Positions 1-8,915 of a stretch of DNA of 64,000 nucleotides are shown here, piece after piece. The translations under genes were made by a program, and so were the position numbers. The stretch spans positions 1 through 64,000 of the forward strand of contig JASCOV010000009.1 of the NCBI GenBank assembly GCA_029960045.1, in the 5' to 3' direction. Below the pieces are notes generated by a model. The model saw nothing but the letters and a program-made list of their open reading frames with translations, did no database searches and was not told where the DNA came from. Positions within the stretch are counted from its first letter, which is position 1, and every line of letters starts with the position of its first letter. Origin of the DNA: Flavobacteriaceae bacterium PS02293 (GTDB taxonomy: Bacteria; Bacteroidota; Bacteroidia; Flavobacteriales; Weeksellaceae).

Positions 1-66
1 GCGCACTTTAAAAAATATGCTTTTTTGAGTGTGGTTAAATTATTTTTTGACCCAGATTTAAAATAA
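1..66 (+). other. possible 3' end of a truncated coding region
   Basis: The first frame is open from the window edge to a TAA at 64-66 and would encode about 21 residues ending in FFDPDLK. The composition is plausible for a protein C-terminus, but nothing in so short a stretch identifies a family. It could equally be chance. Confidence 0.25.
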
Positions 67-101
67 AAAATAACACGCCAAGTTTTGTCGCTCAGGGAAA
101 A

Positions 102-109
102 TACTTTTG
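102..109 (+). promoter_or_regulatory. putative promoter -7 box for the DUF6266 gene
   Basis: TACTTTTG fits the Bacteroidota -7 consensus TAnnTTTG. A TTTG at 84-87 could serve as the -33 element, although the spacing is short. It lies 65 bases before the ATG at 174, leaving room for the hairpin at 116-133 in the leader. Confidence 0.45.
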
Positions 110-115
110 AAAAAG

Positions 116-133
116 ATTACCAACAGTGGTAAT
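116..133 (+). repeat. inverted repeat in the leader of the DUF6266 gene
   Basis: ATTACCA and TGGTAAT form a perfect 7-bp stem with the loop ACAG. If the -7 box at 102-109 is right, the hairpin starts at or near the transcript 5' end and could stabilise the mRNA or act as an operator. Function is unknown. Confidence 0.4.
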
Positions 134-173
134 TACTTAACAATATTTTTTAACCAAAAAAAACAAATGTATT

Positions 174-812
174 ATGGGTAAGTTATACGACTCACTATTA
201 TCAGGCACCTCAGGACGCACAGGGCGTATCGTGGTAGCCAATGTATTCGGAAACGAGATCACAAGAGTCCGTCCGAGAAAAAGAACCTCTCCACCATCTG
301 CAAAACAGATCCTGGTACAGAACAGAATGAAAAGATGTGCAGAATTTATGCAGTCCTACAAAGGATACGCCTGCAAATACTTCGGAATCCGCAGTGGAAT
401 GAAGTCCAGCTACAACCAGGCAATGACCAATCTGATGGAGAATTTTAACATCAATTATACAGATTCTACCATCACACCAGACTATTCTGCCATTTCTTTT
501 TCAAAGGGAAACCTATTGTCATCAATTCCATTAAACCTAAATCTGGCTTCAGCTGAATCTTTGGAGATTTCCTGGCAGGATAATTCTGCAGGCAACAATG
601 AAAGAGAAAATGATCTCGTTCAGATCCTCATCTCTGCAGAAACTGAAAACCAGTCTTATTTTGTAGAAAACGCAGCTAAACGGTCAGATGGATCTTACAC
701 AGTGAATCTTCCTATCAATTTCAGGAACAAAACCATTCACGTCTGGATTGCTTTCCGCTCAACTGATCTGCTATTGGCTTCTAACTCACAATACACAGGA
801 AGCATATCTTAA
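174..812 (+). CDS. DUF6266 family protein
   Basis: This 212-residue protein has no signal peptide or membrane segment. Its N-terminus (MGKLYDSLLSGTSGRTGRIV) and the following basic stretch with PRKRTSPPSAKQ match the general pattern of DUF6266 proteins, which are frequent in Flavobacteriia and of unknown function: a glycine-rich opening, then a basic segment and an A-K-Q-x-x-Q-x-R-like helix. The C-terminal half (about 95-212) looks beta-rich. The gene stands alone between a promoter-like element and a strong terminator. Such proteins often occur in variable paralogue families, but no second copy is present here. The family call is from memory of the sequence pattern; I cannot assign a role. 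Confidence 0.7.
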   Translation: MGKLYDSLLSGTSGRTGRIVVANVFGNEITRVRPRKRTSPPSAKQILVQNRMKRCAEFMQSYKGYACKYFGIRSGMKSSYNQAMTNLMENFNINYTDSTITPDYSAISFSKGNLLSSIPLNLNLASAESLEISWQDNSAGNNERENDLVQILISAETENQSYFVENAAKRSDGSYTVNLPINFRNKTIHVWIAFRSTDLLLASNSQYTGSIS

Positions 813-817
813 TCAAA

Positions 818-853
818 ACAAACCCGGGAGAATCCTTCCGGGTTTGTATTTCA
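818..853 (+). terminator. rho-independent terminator after the DUF6266 gene
   Basis: ACAAACCCGG (818-827) pairs perfectly with CCGGGTTTGT (838-847), followed by a T-rich tract. It begins six bases after the stop codon. Confidence 0.8.
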
Positions 854-909
854 TTTTATTAAAAAAAGTTAATTTATTCCCTGTCAAATAAACATTAGCG
901 ATTAAAGAT

Positions 910-917
910 TATCTTTG
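910..917 (+). promoter_or_regulatory. putative promoter -7 box for the glycosyltransferase-tgt-lpt run
   Basis: TATCTTTG is an exact TAnnTTTG match. It ends 15 bases before the ATG at 933, so the transcript would begin downstream of the in-frame TTG at 915, arguing that 933 is the real start. Confidence 0.6.
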
Positions 918-932
918 CGGATTATTTGCCGG

Positions 933-1649
933 ATGAAGAAACTTGTCATTATTCCCACTTACAACGAAAAAGAAAACATCGAAAAAATCATTTCGGCTGT
1001 TTTTGCTTTGGAACAGGATTTCCACGTTTTGGTGGTGGACGATTCTTCGCCCGACGGAACTGCCGAAATTGTAAAAGGTCTGAGAGAGAAGTTTCCGCTC
1101 CAATTGCATTTGACGGTTCGAAAGATCAAAGACGGACTTGGCAAAGCTTACATCCACGGTTTCCAATGGGCGATTCATAATGAATATGATTATATTTTCG
1201 AGATGGATGCCGATTTTTCCCACAATCCGAAAGATTTAATTAAACTTTTTGAAGCCTGCAAAACGGCTGATATGGCCGTGGGTTCCAGATATTCTCAAGG
1301 TGTCAATGTTGTGAACTGGCCAATGGGAAGGGTTTTGTTGTCTTATTTTGCTTCGAAATATGTGCGTTTTGTTCTCGGACTTCCAATTCACGATACGACT
1401 GCGGGTTTTGTCTGTTTTAAAAAAGAAACATTAATTGCCATTGGTTTAGATAAGATTAAACTGAAAGGTTACGGTTTTCAGGTCGAAATGAAATACCGTG
1501 TTTTCAAAAAGAATATGAAGATTGTGGAGGTTCCAATCATTTTTACTGACCGAACAGAAGGCGTAAGCAAAATGAATGGAGGAATCATTCAGGAAGCAGT
1601 TTTCGGTGTTTTGAATTTGAAATGGAAAAACCTGATCGGAAAATTGTAA
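933..1649 (+). CDS. polyprenol monophosphomannose synthase-like glycosyltransferase
   Basis: A 238-residue GT-A fold family 2 glycosyltransferase. It starts MKKLVIIPTYNEKENI, has the nucleotide-sugar motif VVDDSSPDGTA near residue 40 and the DXD-type EMDADFSHNP near 95. Family members (dolichol/polyprenol phosphate mannose synthases) transfer a sugar from a nucleotide donor to a polyprenyl phosphate at the inner leaflet. There is no C-terminal membrane domain, as in the short soluble class. The ATG at 933 is chosen over an in-frame TTG at 915 because a -7 box overlaps the latter. It is followed after three bases by the DUF4296 lipoprotein, so the two are co-transcribed. Mannose as the actual sugar is inferred from the family. 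Confidence 0.85.
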   Translation: MKKLVIIPTYNEKENIEKIISAVFALEQDFHVLVVDDSSPDGTAEIVKGLREKFPLQLHLTVRKIKDGLGKAYIHGFQWAIHNEYDYIFEMDADFSHNPKDLIKLFEACKTADMAVGSRYSQGVNVVNWPMGRVLLSYFASKYVRFVLGLPIHDTTAGFVCFKKETLIAIGLDKIKLKGYGFQVEMKYRVFKKNMKIVEVPIIFTDRTEGVSKMNGGIIQEAVFGVLNLKWKNLIGKL

Positions 1650-1652
1650 ACA

Positions 1653-2024
1653 ATGAAATATCTTTTTTACATATCAATGATTTTCTGCGTTCTGGCTTGT
1701 ACAGAAGCGATAGAAAAGCCGAAAGATCTTTTGCCGGAAGATAAGATGTCCGAGATCATTGCAGACTTTGCTATCAATGAGCAAAATTACACTATTGGAA
1801 ATAACATCAATTCTGAAAACGCTACCAGATTCATTCTGAAAAAATACAAGATCAAAGGTGAACTTTTCACAAAAAGCTATGAATATTATATGACCAAGCC
1901 TGATGTCATCAAAGAAATATTAGATGACGCTCAGAAAATCATCATAGCAAAAGATCCGAAGTCAGAAGCTTTCATCAATAAAAAATTAAAAGACAATCCG
2001 GGATTGCCGCCGCAAGCGAGATAA
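1653..2024 (+). CDS. DUF4296 lipoprotein
   Basis: A 123-residue protein with an N-terminal hydrophobic segment ending in a lipobox (VLAC, cysteine at 16), so a lipoprotein. The segment KPKDLLPEDKMSEIIADFAI is typical of DUF4296, a Bacteroidota family of unknown function that often lies in this gene neighbourhood. The mature part is helical and charged, with a proline-rich end. It is three bases after the glycosyltransferase and three before tgt, consistent with one transcript. Confidence 0.75.
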   Translation: MKYLFYISMIFCVLACTEAIEKPKDLLPEDKMSEIIADFAINEQNYTIGNNINSENATRFILKKYKIKGELFTKSYEYYMTKPDVIKEILDDAQKIIIAKDPKSEAFINKKLKDNPGLPPQAR

Positions 2025-2027
2025 ATT

Positions 2028-3161
2028 ATGCAAAAATTTTTTGAAATCGAAAAAACTTCAGAATCCAAAGCCAGAGCTGGAGTTATCAATACCGATCACG
2101 GACAGATCCAAACCCCGATTTTTATGCCGGTGGGAACTGTTGCATCTGTGAAAACCGTTCATCAGAGAGAACTTAAAGAAGATATAAAAGCGCAGATCAT
2201 TTTAGGAAACACCTATCATTTGATGCTTCGTCCTACAATGGATATTATGGAGAAAGCTGGTGGACTTCATCAGTTTATGAATTGGGATTTACCAATTTTG
2301 ACAGATTCCGGAGGTTATCAGGTTTTCTCATTAGCAAAAAGCAGAAAGATTACGGAAGAAGGTGTGAAATTCAAATCGCACATCGACGGTAGTCTGCATT
2401 TTATGTCGCCAGAAGTTTCTATGCAAATCCAAAGACAAATTGGTGCCGATATTTTTATGGCTTTTGACGAATGTATTGCTTATCCCAGCGACTATAATGC
2501 CGTGAAAACATCAATGGAACTCACGCACCGTTGGTTGAAAAGATGCATCACTTGGACTGAGGAAAACAAAGAATTATACGGTCACAAACAACGATTGTTT
2601 CCAATTGTTCAAGGTTCTTGTTATTCTGACTTGAGAAAAATCTCTGCTGAGGTCATTTCTGAAGCTGGAGCAGAAGGTAACGCCATAGGTGGACTTTCCG
2701 TTGGTGAACCGGAACCGGAAATGTACCGAATTACAAACGAGGTAACAGACATCCTTCCGAAAGACAAACCGAGATATCTAATGGGCGTGGGAACACCCTG
2801 GAATATTCTGGAAAGTATTGGTTTTGGTGTGGATATGATGGATTGCGTAATGCCAACCAGAAATGCAAGAAACGCAATGCTTTTCACTTGGCAAGGTGTA
2901 ATGAATATGAAAAACGAGCGTTGGAAAGAAGACTTTTCTCCACTTGATGAGTTTGGGACAAGTTATGTTGACAGCGCTTACAGCAAGGCTTATGTAAGAC
3001 ACCTTTTTGTTTCAAAGGAATATTTGGCAAAGCAGATTGCATCAATTCACAATTTGGCGTTTTATTTAGATTTAGTAAAAGTTGCGAGAGAACATATCGT
3101 TGCAGGCGACTTTTACCAATGGAAAGATTCAATCATTCCTCAATTGAAGACAAGGCTTTAA
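2028..3161 (+). CDS. tgt: tRNA-guanine transglycosylase (queuosine synthesis)
   Basis: A 377-residue enzyme that exchanges guanine-34 of Asn, Asp, His and Tyr tRNAs for the queuosine precursor preQ1. Core motifs are present: ILTDSGGYQVFSL with the general base Asp near 90, FDECIAYP, GGLSVGEP, and DCVMPTRNARN with the nucleophile Asp near 270. The zinc site is unusual: the segment from 307 (DEFGTSYVDSAYSKAYVRHL) aligns where the E. coli enzyme has C-x-C-x2-C and contains no cysteine, although the downstream His (H341 in SIHNL) remains. From memory, flavobacterial homologues show the same loss. The neighbouring order tgt then LptF/G permease recurs in the phylum. Confidence 0.95.
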   Translation: MQKFFEIEKTSESKARAGVINTDHGQIQTPIFMPVGTVASVKTVHQRELKEDIKAQIILGNTYHLMLRPTMDIMEKAGGLHQFMNWDLPILTDSGGYQVFSLAKSRKITEEGVKFKSHIDGSLHFMSPEVSMQIQRQIGADIFMAFDECIAYPSDYNAVKTSMELTHRWLKRCITWTEENKELYGHKQRLFPIVQGSCYSDLRKISAEVISEAGAEGNAIGGLSVGEPEPEMYRITNEVTDILPKDKPRYLMGVGTPWNILESIGFGVDMMDCVMPTRNARNAMLFTWQGVMNMKNERWKEDFSPLDEFGTSYVDSAYSKAYVRHLFVSKEYLAKQIASIHNLAFYLDLVKVAREHIVAGDFYQWKDSIIPQLKTRL

Positions 3162-3219
3162 AAGATTCAAGAAAAAAGTAAAAAGAATCAAGAGAAAATC
3201 ATTTATCAATTATAACTCG

Positions 3220-4314
3220 ATGAAAATCATAGACCTTTACGTCATCAAAAAATATTTGGGAACCCTCATTTTTATGTTGGCACTTTTGTCTATCATCATT
3301 ATGGTTGTGGATGTTCAGGCGAAAACGCCGAGGATTGAGAGTAATGGATTTACAGTTGGTTATTTCCTGCTTAATTTTTATCCGTTTTGGATTTTGAATC
3401 TGATTCTGACTTTTATGTCAATTCTGGTTTTTATCACTGTGATTTTCTTTACTTCCAGAATGGCGAATAACACGGAAATTGTTGCCATTATTAGTAGTGG
3501 TGCGAGTTTTCACAGATTTGCAAGACCCTATTTGATTACTTCTTTATTGATTTTCATAGCGACTTTAGCGATCAACCACTTCATCTTGCCTTGGGCTAAT
3601 ATCAAGAAAAATATCTTGGAGCCTTATACTTATAACGCGGTAAATAAGGAAAAGCTTTTGGGAAATATGAGCATAGCTTCGAACATCAGTCCTACAGATT
3701 TTATTTTCGTTAATAGCTATAATAAGAAAGAAAACCGCGGATCTGGTTATATGTATCAAAAATTTGACAAGAACAAAAAGCTTGTCTATCAGATCACTGC
3801 AATGGATATCCAATGGGATGTGAAGAAGAAACATTTCGTAATTAATAACTATATCGAAAGAACTGCAGGAAAAAATGACACCGAAATTCTTGGAGAAGGA
3901 CCAACGAAGATTCAGGATTTCAAGTTACCACCTTCAGAATTATTTCCGGATAAACTAGTGGCTCAAAACAAAACTACGCCAGAGTTATTAACGATGATCG
4001 AGCGGGAAAAAATGAAAGGAAATAACAACGTAACGTCCTTTTACAATGAGCTTTATCAAAGAACATCGATGCCGGTTTCGATTATTATCCTGACGTTTTT
4101 AGGATTGTCTTTATCTTCTCAGAAAAAACGAGGCGGATTGGGGCTTAATCTCGCTTTGGGAATTGGTTTGGCGTTCTTGTTCGTATTCTCGTTTCAGGTT
4201 TTAACTGTTGTTTCCGAAAATAAATCACTACCTCCGCTCTTAGCAATGTGGCTTCCGAATATTTTTTTCGCACCAATTGCAGCTTATCTTTACATCAAAA
4301 GAGCTAATCAATAG
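3220..4314 (+). CDS. LptF/LptG family lipopolysaccharide export permease
   Basis: A 364-residue YjgP/YjgQ-type permease. It begins MKIIDLYVIKKYLGTLIFML with a first transmembrane helix, has two more helices around residues 50-125, a soluble beta-jellyroll-like periplasmic domain (about 130-270), and three C-terminal helices from about 280 ending near the last residues. LptF and LptG form the membrane part of the ABC machine that lifts LPS from the inner membrane to the Lpt bridge. The sequence alone does not let me choose between LptF and LptG. It follows tgt by 58 bases without an obvious terminator. Confidence 0.9.
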   Translation: MKIIDLYVIKKYLGTLIFMLALLSIIIMVVDVQAKTPRIESNGFTVGYFLLNFYPFWILNLILTFMSILVFITVIFFTSRMANNTEIVAIISSGASFHRFARPYLITSLLIFIATLAINHFILPWANIKKNILEPYTYNAVNKEKLLGNMSIASNISPTDFIFVNSYNKKENRGSGYMYQKFDKNKKLVYQITAMDIQWDVKKKHFVINNYIERTAGKNDTEILGEGPTKIQDFKLPPSELFPDKLVAQNKTTPELLTMIEREKMKGNNNVTSFYNELYQRTSMPVSIIILTFLGLSLSSQKKRGGLGLNLALGIGLAFLFVFSFQVLTVVSENKSLPPLLAMWLPNIFFAPIAAYLYIKRANQ

Positions 4315-4365
4315 TTTTTTTTCAAGGAGTTGATTAGATAAATATCCACAAATTCGATAAACAAA

Positions 4366-4989
4366 ATGGATTGGACTTTTAATTCGATTTTATTTGATGA
4401 AATAGATGAAAATTCAGTTTATCAAAAAGATTACAGAGACAATAATATCAACTGGCCAAATCAAAATTTTGAACGGTCTGAATATGCAATTCTTTGGCAT
4501 TTGAAAACAAATGAAAAAACATTAAGACAAGTTCCCACTTCCGATAATTTGAAATTTTTACAATTAAATTGGGCAAATATTACAGATTTTAAAGTAATTA
4601 CAGACAGATTTACTAAACTAAAAAGACTAGAATTACAGTGTTGCATTAAGTTAATAAATGACGACTATATTGACTTGCTTAGTGAAAGTTTAGAAAATTT
4701 GCAGATTCTAAAATCGAAGAAATTTGTTCTAGGGGGAAATCTTTTAAAACTTAAAAATCTTAGAATTCTATGCCTCAATGATTGTGGACCAATCCCAAGT
4801 TTAGATTTCTTGAAAAATTTCCCGAATCTCGAAGATTTTCGTTTTGTAAATACAGAGGTTTTAGATGGAAATCTTCAACCACTTTTGGAACATCCCACAA
4901 TTAAAAGTGTGGGATTTTTTAATAAAAAGCATTATAACTTCAAAGATGTTGAAATAGGAAGACTACTTGAGGAAAAATTCAAACGTTAA
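4366..4989 (+). CDS. leucine-rich-repeat-like protein of unknown function
   Basis: A 207-residue cytoplasmic-looking protein without signal peptide. Residues about 55-190 contain irregular leucine-rich units (LKFLQLNWANI, LKRLELQCC, LENLQILKSKK, LKNLRILCLNDCG, LEDFRFVNTEV), about 23-25 residues apart. The N-terminal 50 residues are acidic and aromatic, with ERSEYAILWHLKTN. Such folds usually mediate protein binding. It lies 51 bases after the permease with no exact -7 box, and faces birA convergently with 48 bases between stops. Coding sequence is AT-rich compared with tgt upstream. I do not recognise a named family. Confidence 0.6.
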   Translation: MDWTFNSILFDEIDENSVYQKDYRDNNINWPNQNFERSEYAILWHLKTNEKTLRQVPTSDNLKFLQLNWANITDFKVITDRFTKLKRLELQCCIKLINDDYIDLLSESLENLQILKSKKFVLGGNLLKLKNLRILCLNDCGPIPSLDFLKNFPNLEDFRFVNTEVLDGNLQPLLEHPTIKSVGFFNKKHYNFKDVEIGRLLEEKFKR

Positions 4990-5037
4990 CTATTTCTTAG
5001 ATTCAAACAAAATTTCCGATGAAGTTAAATCTCTATT

Positions 5038-5748
5038 TCAATATAAAAGCTCAATCTCCTTGTGGAAGAATTTCTGCAAGCCTTCATTTTCCAGATCAAT
5101 CCAAAGAAAACCATTTTTGTCAGCATTTTTGATGATGCCATTTTGGCGCAAATCGTTTTTTTGAAAAACAGAGATTTCATCTTTTCTGAAAAGTGAATGA
5201 TTATAAATATTCAGGATTTCCTCTTCTGAATCAATCTGTTCCATTTTTGAGATTAAATATTGATGAAACCGATTGGCGAAATCTTTCAAATCAAAACTCA
5301 AACCCGTGACAGACAATACAGAACCAGCTTTTGGAAGATTTGAAAAATCGGTTTGAAGAATATTAATTCCGATTCCGATGATGTAATATTCCTTGTTGTC
5401 AACTTTTTTCTTTTCGATGAGAATTCCACAAATTTTTTTCCCGTTCAGAATAATATCGTTTGGCCATTTAATTTTAGCATTTCCATTTGTCAGATTGGCA
5501 AGAAAATCACGGACTATGATTGCGGTATAGTAATTGAGGAAAGTATCAGAAATATTGATATTTGAAGTTTTTATCGCGAGAGAATAAGCCAGATTCTGAT
5601 CCGGAATAACTTTCCAAATGTTACCATATTGTCCACGACCTTTTGTTTGATTAAAGGTAAAAACAGCAGTTGGTTCGTCTTCATTCAAAAGCAGGATAAT
5701 TTCGTCATTCGTAGAAAAACAATTTTCGAGATGGAAGAATTGGCTCAT
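5038..5748 (-). CDS. birA: biotin--[acetyl-CoA-carboxylase] ligase
   Basis: A 236-residue monofunctional biotin protein ligase, which activates biotin to biotinyl-AMP and attaches it to the biotin carboxyl carrier protein. The ATP/biotin loop GRGQYGNIW (about 37-45), the central KWPNDI and the following GKKICGILIE are visible. The N-terminal DNA-binding domain of E. coli BirA is absent, so no repressor role is expected. The C-terminal segment (about 185-236) is the usual small SH3-like domain. It is divergent from rsfS, and I see no exact -7 box for it in the 88-base gap. Confidence 0.9.
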   Translation of the reverse strand: MSQFFHLENCFSTNDEIILLLNEDEPTAVFTFNQTKGRGQYGNIWKVIPDQNLAYSLAIKTSNINISDTFLNYYTAIIVRDFLANLTNGNAKIKWPNDIILNGKKICGILIEKKKVDNKEYYIIGIGINILQTDFSNLPKAGSVLSVTGLSFDLKDFANRFHQYLISKMEQIDSEEEILNIYNHSLFRKDEISVFQKNDLRQNGIIKNADKNGFLWIDLENEGLQKFFHKEIELLY

Positions 5749-5808
5749 TTATGAAAACTTTAAGAGATAATAAACATGAGAAAGGAAAGATAAATAGATA
5801 AAAATCAA

Positions 5809-5816
5809 TAAATTTG
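5809..5816 (+). promoter_or_regulatory. putative promoter -7 box for rsfS-ftsH
   Basis: TAAATTTG matches TAnnTTTG exactly and ends 20 bases before the rsfS ATG. Confidence 0.6.
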
Positions 5817-5836
5817 CAAATTAGACAATTTTTTGA

Positions 5837-6199
5837 ATGAGTAAAATTACAGAAAAACAATTATTAATCGATAAGATCGTAGATTCGATTCAAGATACAA
5901 AAGGAGAAGACATCTTGGTCTTCGATTTAACAGGAATAGAAAATGCAGCAGCAGAAACATTTATCATCTGCAGTGGAAACTCAAATACGCAGGTTTCCGC
6001 AATCGCTGGAAATATCCAAAAAAACGTAAGAAACGACCTGAACGACAGACCTTGGCACGTAGAAGGAACTGAAAACTCTATGTGGGTTTTGGTAGATTAC
6101 GTTTCTGTGGTGGTTCACATTTTCCAAAAAGAAATCCGTGAGTATTACGATATCGAGGAGCTTTGGGGCGATGCGAAAATCACAAAAATAGAAAGCTAA
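5837..6199 (+). CDS. rsfS: ribosome silencing factor RsfS
   Basis: A 120-residue RsfS/Iojap protein. Members bind ribosomal protein uL14 and block subunit joining when nutrients are scarce. Family features include DILVFDLTGIENAAAETFII, the substrate-like groove residues WHVEGTENSMWVLVDY, and the closing VVVHIFQKEIREYYDIEELW. Length is typical. It is followed by ftsH after 39 bases that contain a small hairpin (GATGCA at 6202 with TGCATC at 6212), so the two genes are probably co-transcribed from the promoter at 5809. The rsfS-ftsH pairing is common in Bacteroidota. Confidence 0.93.
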   Translation: MSKITEKQLLIDKIVDSIQDTKGEDILVFDLTGIENAAAETFIICSGNSNTQVSAIAGNIQKNVRNDLNDRPWHVEGTENSMWVLVDYVSVVVHIFQKEIREYYDIEELWGDAKITKIES

Positions 6200-6238
6200 A
6201 AGATGCACTTTTGCATCATCAATCTTTAAAAAATAAAA

Positions 6239-8200
6239 ATGAATAACAAAGGATTCAACTGGTTTATACCCGTTATATTGGGACTCATTTTACTTATATT
6301 TCTTCCGGGACTTCTAGGAGATTCTATGGTAAAAAACATTGATGAAAAAGAATTTTATACACTTGTAGAAAAAGGGAAAGTTAGTGAAGTAATGGTCTAC
6401 AGAGACAACTTCAAAGCTGATGTTTACCTTACAAAAACTGCAAAAGCAGAGTTAAAGAAAACCGAAAAAGAAAACGACCCTCTTTCTGTAATCAATATCA
6501 AACCAAGTCCGGATTATGTTCTGACTTATGGTGATCTTAGATATTTCCAGGAGAGATTTGAAAACATCAACTCTAAACTTCCTGCACAGGCAAGAATGGA
6601 ATTTGGTAAAAGTCAAAGCGGTTTCTCTGAGTTGCTATTCACTTTAGCACTTTGGGGTGGGCTTTTTGCATTGCTTTACTTCTTCATTTTCAGAAAAATG
6701 GGCGGTGGCGCTGGTGGACCTGGCGGACAAATCTTCAGTATTGGGAAATCCAAAGCAAAATTATTTGACGAGAAAGATAAACTTCAAGTAACATTCAAAG
6801 ATGTTGCAGGATTGGAAGGTGCAAAAGAGGAAGTTCAGGAAGTTGTAGATTTCTTGAAAAATTCAGAAAAGTACACGAAACTTGGAGGTAAGATTCCAAA
6901 AGGAGTTCTTCTTGTAGGTCCTCCGGGAACTGGTAAAACCTTGTTGGCGAAAGCTGTTGCAGGTGAAGCTAAGGTTCCGTTTTTCTCACTTTCAGGTTCA
7001 GATTTTGTGGAAATGTTTGTAGGAGTTGGAGCTTCCAGAGTAAGGGATCTTTTTGCTCAGGCTAAAGCTAAATCTCCAGCAATTATTTTCATTGATGAGA
7101 TTGATGCAATCGGTAGAGCAAGAGGAAAAGGTGGTTTCCAAGGTGGAAATGACGAACGTGAAAATACATTAAATCAACTACTTACAGAAATGGATGGTTT
7201 TGGTACAGATGTCAACGTTATCGTGATGGCCGCAACAAACAGAGCCGATATTCTGGATAAAGCATTGATGAGAGCCGGACGTTTTGACCGTTCAATCTAT
7301 GTGGATCTTCCGGAATTGCACGAGAGACAACAGATCTTTGATGTGCATTTGGCTAAAATCAAAATGGATGATTCCATCGATAGAGAATTCTTGGCAAAAC
7401 AAACACCTGGATTCAGTGGAGCTGATATCGCAAATGTTTGTAATGAAGCAGCACTGATTGCAGCAAGAAACTCTCACGAATCAGTTAATAAGCAAGATTT
7501 CCTGGACGCAGTTGATAGAATCATCGGCGGTCTTGAAAAGAAAAATAAAGCCATCAAACCTTCCGAAAAAAGAAGAGTTGCCTTCCACGAAGCTGGTCAC
7601 GCAACTATATCTTGGTTGGTAGAACACGCAGCACCACTTCTTAAAGTGACAATCGTTCCGAGAGGACGTTCATTAGGAGCAGCTTGGTATCTTCCGGAAG
7701 AAAGACAATTGACTACGACTCAACAGATGTTGGACGAAATCTGTGCTACACTTGGTGGTAGAGCTGCAGAACAAGCTGTTTTTGGAAACATTTCTACAGG
7801 AGCATTGTCTGATCTTGAAAGAGTGACGAAACAAGCGCAGGCAATGGTTACAATCTATGGTCTGAATGACAAAGTAGGAAATATTTCTTACTACGACAGT
7901 TCAGGACAATCTGAATATAGTTTTGGAAAACCTTACTCTGAGCAAACTGCAAAACTAATTGATGAAGAAATTTCTAAATTAATAGAAACGCAATATGCAA
8001 GAGCAGTAAATATCTTGACCGAAAACAGAGATAAACTGGATGCATTGGCTCAGAAACTTTTGGAGAAAGAAGTGATTTTCCGCGAAGATCTTGAAGAGAT
8101 TTTCGGAAAACGCGCTTGGGATCCAGAATTGACAGAAAAACCTGTATCGAGCCTTGATAATCCTGCTGATGCTGGAAATGTCTTAAATACAGACAGTTAA
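6239..8200 (+). CDS. ftsH: ATP-dependent zinc metalloprotease FtsH
   Basis: A 653-residue membrane-anchored AAA+ protease that degrades misfolded membrane proteins and short-lived regulators. Transmembrane helices are at about 8-26 and 132-152, enclosing the extracytoplasmic domain; a glycine-rich linker ([11 protein letters not shown]) follows. The AAA domain has Walker A GPPGTGKT at 227-234 and Walker [12 protein letters not shown]. The zinc motif HEAGH is at 450-454. All catalytic elements are intact and the length is normal. A perfect 15-bp terminator follows, ending the rsfS-ftsH unit. Confidence 0.97.
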   Translation: MNNKGFNWFIPVILGLILLIFLPGLLGDSMVKNIDEKEFYTLVEKGKVSEVMVYRDNFKADVYLTKTAKAELKKTEKENDPLSVINIKPSPDYVLTYGDLRYFQERFENINSKLPAQARMEFGKSQSGFSELLFTLALWGGLFALLYFFIFRKMGGGAGGPGGQIFSIGKSKAKLFDEKDKLQVTFKDVAGLEGAKEEVQEVVDFLKNSEKYTKLGGKIPKGVLLVGPPGTGKTLLAKAVAGEAKVPFFSLSGSDFVEMFVGVGASRVRDLFAQAKAKSPAIIFIDEIDAIGRARGKGGFQGGNDERENTLNQLLTEMDGFGTDVNVIVMAATNRADILDKALMRAGRFDRSIYVDLPELHERQQIFDVHLAKIKMDDSIDREFLAKQTPGFSGADIANVCNEAALIAARNSHESVNKQDFLDAVDRIIGGLEKKNKAIKPSEKRRVAFHEAGHATISWLVEHAAPLLKVTIVPRGRSLGAAWYLPEERQLTTTQQMLDEICATLGGRAAEQAVFGNISTGALSDLERVTKQAQAMVTIYGLNDKVGNISYYDSSGQSEYSFGKPYSEQTAKLIDEEISKLIETQYARAVNILTENRDKLDALAQKLLEKEVIFREDLEEIFGKRAWDPELTEKPVSSLDNPADAGNVLNTDS

Positions 8201-8221
8201 ACTGTTAAAAATTTAAATAAA

Positions 8222-8256
8222 AACAAAAAATCCTAACTTGATTAGGATTTTTTGTT
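8222..8256 (+). terminator. terminator after ftsH
   Basis: AACAAAAAATCCTAA (8222-8236) pairs perfectly with the 15 bases 8242-8256, with a 5-base loop and a run of T in the 3' arm. Confidence 0.8.
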
Positions 8257-8297
8257 AAAATAAAGTTTTGGTTTTTAGCCGATTATAATTATTTTTT

Positions 8298-8305
8298 TAC
8301 ATTTG
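8298..8305 (+). promoter_or_regulatory. putative promoter -7 box for the LUD-cdsA-psd operon
   Basis: TACATTTG matches TAnnTTTG exactly. It ends 22 bases before the TTG start at 8328. Confidence 0.6.
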
Positions 8306-8327
8306 TATTAATTAAAGCATAAATAAA

Positions 8328-8906
8328 TTGAGCCTGTTCAAAAAACTCGTCAATAAAATAATGAATCAGCCCGAAGAAGAGCAGCCGGATGTTACCAAAC
8401 TGGCCGACCAACTTCGCGATGCCGATCTGGATTACAAATTTGCTCAGCTTTTCACACATTCTGGAGGATTTTTTAATTATTGTGCAGATGAGTCTGAAGC
8501 TTTGCAGACGCTCAATCAAATTATCAAAATAGAGCAGATCAACGATGTTTTCTGTTGGGATCAGGATTTGAGAAACTTTTTAGATGTTATCAAAACGCCT
8601 TATTCTCCAGAATTAACGGAACAAAACGACGCCGCTTTCATCACTTGCGAATATCTGATTGCTTTTGATGGCAGAATTATGCTTTCTCACAACAATATTC
8701 TACATTATCATTCTTCAAGATTACCAAGCAAAATTATCATTATGGCTAATGTTTCTCAGATTGCAAACAATCTGAATGAAGCGATGATGAAAGTAAAACG
8801 TGCAGGAAATCTTAAGAATTTGACTTCAATCAGCGGAAGTCAGTCCAAATTAGACACACCTAATAAGGATAATACCAAACTTTTCTTACTTTTGCTGGAA
8901 GATTAA
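8328..8906 (+). CDS. LUD domain (LutC/YkgG-like) protein
   Basis: A 192-residue soluble protein resembling the LutC/YkgG (LUD) family. The middle segment with DAAFITCEYLIAFDGRIMLS and RLPSKIIIMANVSQIANNLNEAM follows the family pattern in which a Rossmann-like core recognises a phosphorylated ligand. LUD proteins in lactate-utilisation operons work with iron-sulfur oxidases; none is nearby, and the gene instead leads the cdsA-psd operon, an arrangement I recall from other flavobacteria. The start is a TTG preceded by a -7 box at a suitable distance; an ATG at 8361 is the alternative. The exact role is unknown. Confidence 0.65.
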   Translation: MSLFKKLVNKIMNQPEEEQPDVTKLADQLRDADLDYKFAQLFTHSGGFFNYCADESEALQTLNQIIKIEQINDVFCWDQDLRNFLDVIKTPYSPELTEQNDAAFITCEYLIAFDGRIMLSHNNILHYHSSRLPSKIIIMANVSQIANNLNEAMMKVKRAGNLKNLTSISGSQSKLDTPNKDNTKLFLLLLED

Positions 8907-8915
8907 ATTTCAGTT

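Noticed and set aside
5749..5836. Promoter for birA in the divergent gap
   Set aside because: No TAnnTTTG match exists on the minus strand between the two genes, so no promoter is called for birA.
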